DNA from: Aureococcus anophagefferens
Taxonomy: Eukaryota; Sar; Pelagophyceae; Pelagomonadales; Pelagomonadaceae
NCBI RefSeq assembly: GCF_000186865.1
Contig: NW_008705567.1
Coordinates: 1,501,457 to 1,565,456, forward strand
Direction: 5' to 3'
DNA length: 64,000 bases
A model generated the notes under the pieces. The model did not search any database and was not told where the DNA came from. It worked only from the letters and a program-made list of their open reading frames with translations. This document shows, one piece after another, positions 63,238 through 64,000 of this stretch. Positions within the stretch are counted from its first letter, which is position 1, and each line of letters begins with the position of its first letter. A program made the position numbers and the translations under genes.

Positions 63238-64000
63238 ATGCAGTTCACGTTCCTCGGCGACAATTCGCCGAAGCCGTTCTCCTTCGACTACCTCGGCGAC
63301 AACACGCCGCCGGCAGCGGCGGCGGCGGCGGCGGCGGCGGAGGACGACGAGGACGAGGAGGATGCGCTCGACGACCACGAGGCGCTCGACCACATCGGCG
63401 ACGTGGGGCCGGAGGTCTTCGTGGACTACTCGACCTTCGAGGACCGCGACGGGTCCGACGGCTCGACCCAGGAGGAATCCGAGGAGAACCCCATGCGGGC
63501 GCCCGGGCGCCGCGGGTCGGCCGCGCTCGAGTTCGACGACTTCCTCGGCGGCGGCGGCGACTACGAGGAGGAGCCCGAGGCGAACCCCATGGCGCGCCAC
63601 GGCGGCGCGCCGAAGAAGCGCGGCAGCGCGGCCTTCGTCGACGCCGCCGCGTCCTACCCGGAGGGCGGCGGCGCCGTTCTCGCGGAGAATCCCATGGCCG
63701 CGCACCGCACGGCGGCCAACTACGACGCCGCGAGCCTCGACGACCTCGACGAGCCGTCGCTCGTCGGGCCGACGCGGCGCGCGTCCGAGGCGCCGCCGGC
63801 GCGGGAGCGGGCGAGGGCGCGCGCGACCCGGAGCCGGACCGAGCCGCCGGTCCGAGCCGCCGGTCCGCCGGGCCGCCTCTTCAAGCCCAAAAAGCGGCGG
63901 TCGTCGCTCAAGGACGACCTCCTCGCGCGCCAGACGACGACGGCGACGCGGCGGTCGAGCTCGCTCCGCGAGGACCTGCTGAGCGGCGCGAACCCGACGC
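63238..64000 (+). CDS. Acidic protein with repeated ENPM motifs, 3' end outside window
   Basis: The frame opens at ATG 63238 and is still open at 64000 (254 codons). It has no cysteine-rich or catalytic domain so far. Features are a poly-Ala and acidic tract (AAAAAAAEDDEDEEDALDDH), four ENPM/ANPM motifs at intervals of about 35 residues, each preceded by acidic residues, and two late copies of SLxDDLL (SSLKDDLLARQ and SSLREDLLSGANP). The short linear repeats suggest a scaffold or adaptor. It is divergent from the DUF1996 gene. Confidence 0.7.
   Translation, partial: MQFTFLGDNSPKPFSFDYLGDNTPPAAAAAAAAAEDDEDEEDALDDHEALDHIGDVGPEVFVDYSTFEDRDGSDGSTQEESEENPMRAPGRRGSAALEFDDFLGGGGDYEEEPEANPMARHGGAPKKRGSAAFVDAAASYPEGGGAVLAENPMAAHRTAANYDAASLDDLDEPSLVGPTRRASEAPPARERARARATRSRTEPPVRAAGPPGRLFKPKKRRSSLKDDLLARQTTTATRRSSSLREDLLSGANPT

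Overview
This window is eukaryotic nuclear DNA from a very GC-rich, gene-dense photosynthetic stramenopile. The evidence is two fucoxanthin-chlorophyll a/c-type light-harvesting genes, several predicted plastid-targeted products with ASAF-like leaders, short introns, and a 191-bp introner element occurring as an intron in unrelated genes. Together with GC content and gene style, this points to a pelagophyte such as Aureococcus anophagefferens. That identification is inference. No rRNA, tRNA, CRISPR array or bacterial operon was seen. There is one assembly gap (54497-54719).

Layout. 1-9.3 kb: a J-domain protein end, BBS2, a multi-EF-hand protein, a 2-oxoglutarate (2OG) oxygenase, a membrane protein that may be a glycosyltransferase, and a TylF-type methyltransferase. 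9.3-17.4 kb: one giant gene with a SAM domain and 27 near-identical Tudor-like repeats. 17.4-27 kb: a second 2OG oxygenase, syntaxin-16, a GT2-like glycosyltransferase, a methyltransferase, an unknown protein, GNB1L and a GhrA-like dehydrogenase. 27-34.6 kb: two light-harvesting genes, a PDZ protein, lower-GC ORFs and a major facilitator fragment. 34.7-48 kb: an unknown secreted protein, a JmjC/cupin protein, an SfsA homologue, a Sel1 protein, an EF-hand HCN-like channel, a plastid AlgH/DUF179 protein, a canopy-J-domain fusion, a secreted protein and a free-standing CaMKII association domain. 48-64 kb: a gene with a duplicated exon-intron array, a PIF1 helicase relic, eIF3c (cut by the gap), an F-box/YHS tandem duplication, a Cys-rich membrane protein, a thioesterase, a PLAC8 protein, a PhyH oxygenase, a DUF1996 protein and an acidic ENPM-repeat protein.

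Genes are tightly packed. Two convergent pairs share stop-codon bases in 4-bp overlaps, two more are separated by about 2 to 10 bp, and divergent pairs share short promoters. Adjacent genes are functionally unrelated, so no operon logic applies.

The most striking theme is intron birth. Three unrelated genes carry a 191-bp inverted-repeat element flanked by a 9-bp direct repeat, each giving an intron of exactly 200 bp. In each, the 5' splice site lies in the target duplication and the 3' AG lies at the element end. A fourth copy carries a 104-bp internal duplication that includes about 33 bp of its own host gene's exon. A different element family with another terminal repeat does the same in a 2OG oxygenase gene. 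Several short introns keep only 9-bp near-repeats. GC-AG introns outnumber GT-AG introns among those I could resolve by frame. One gene shows a different route, tandem duplication of whole exon-intron units.
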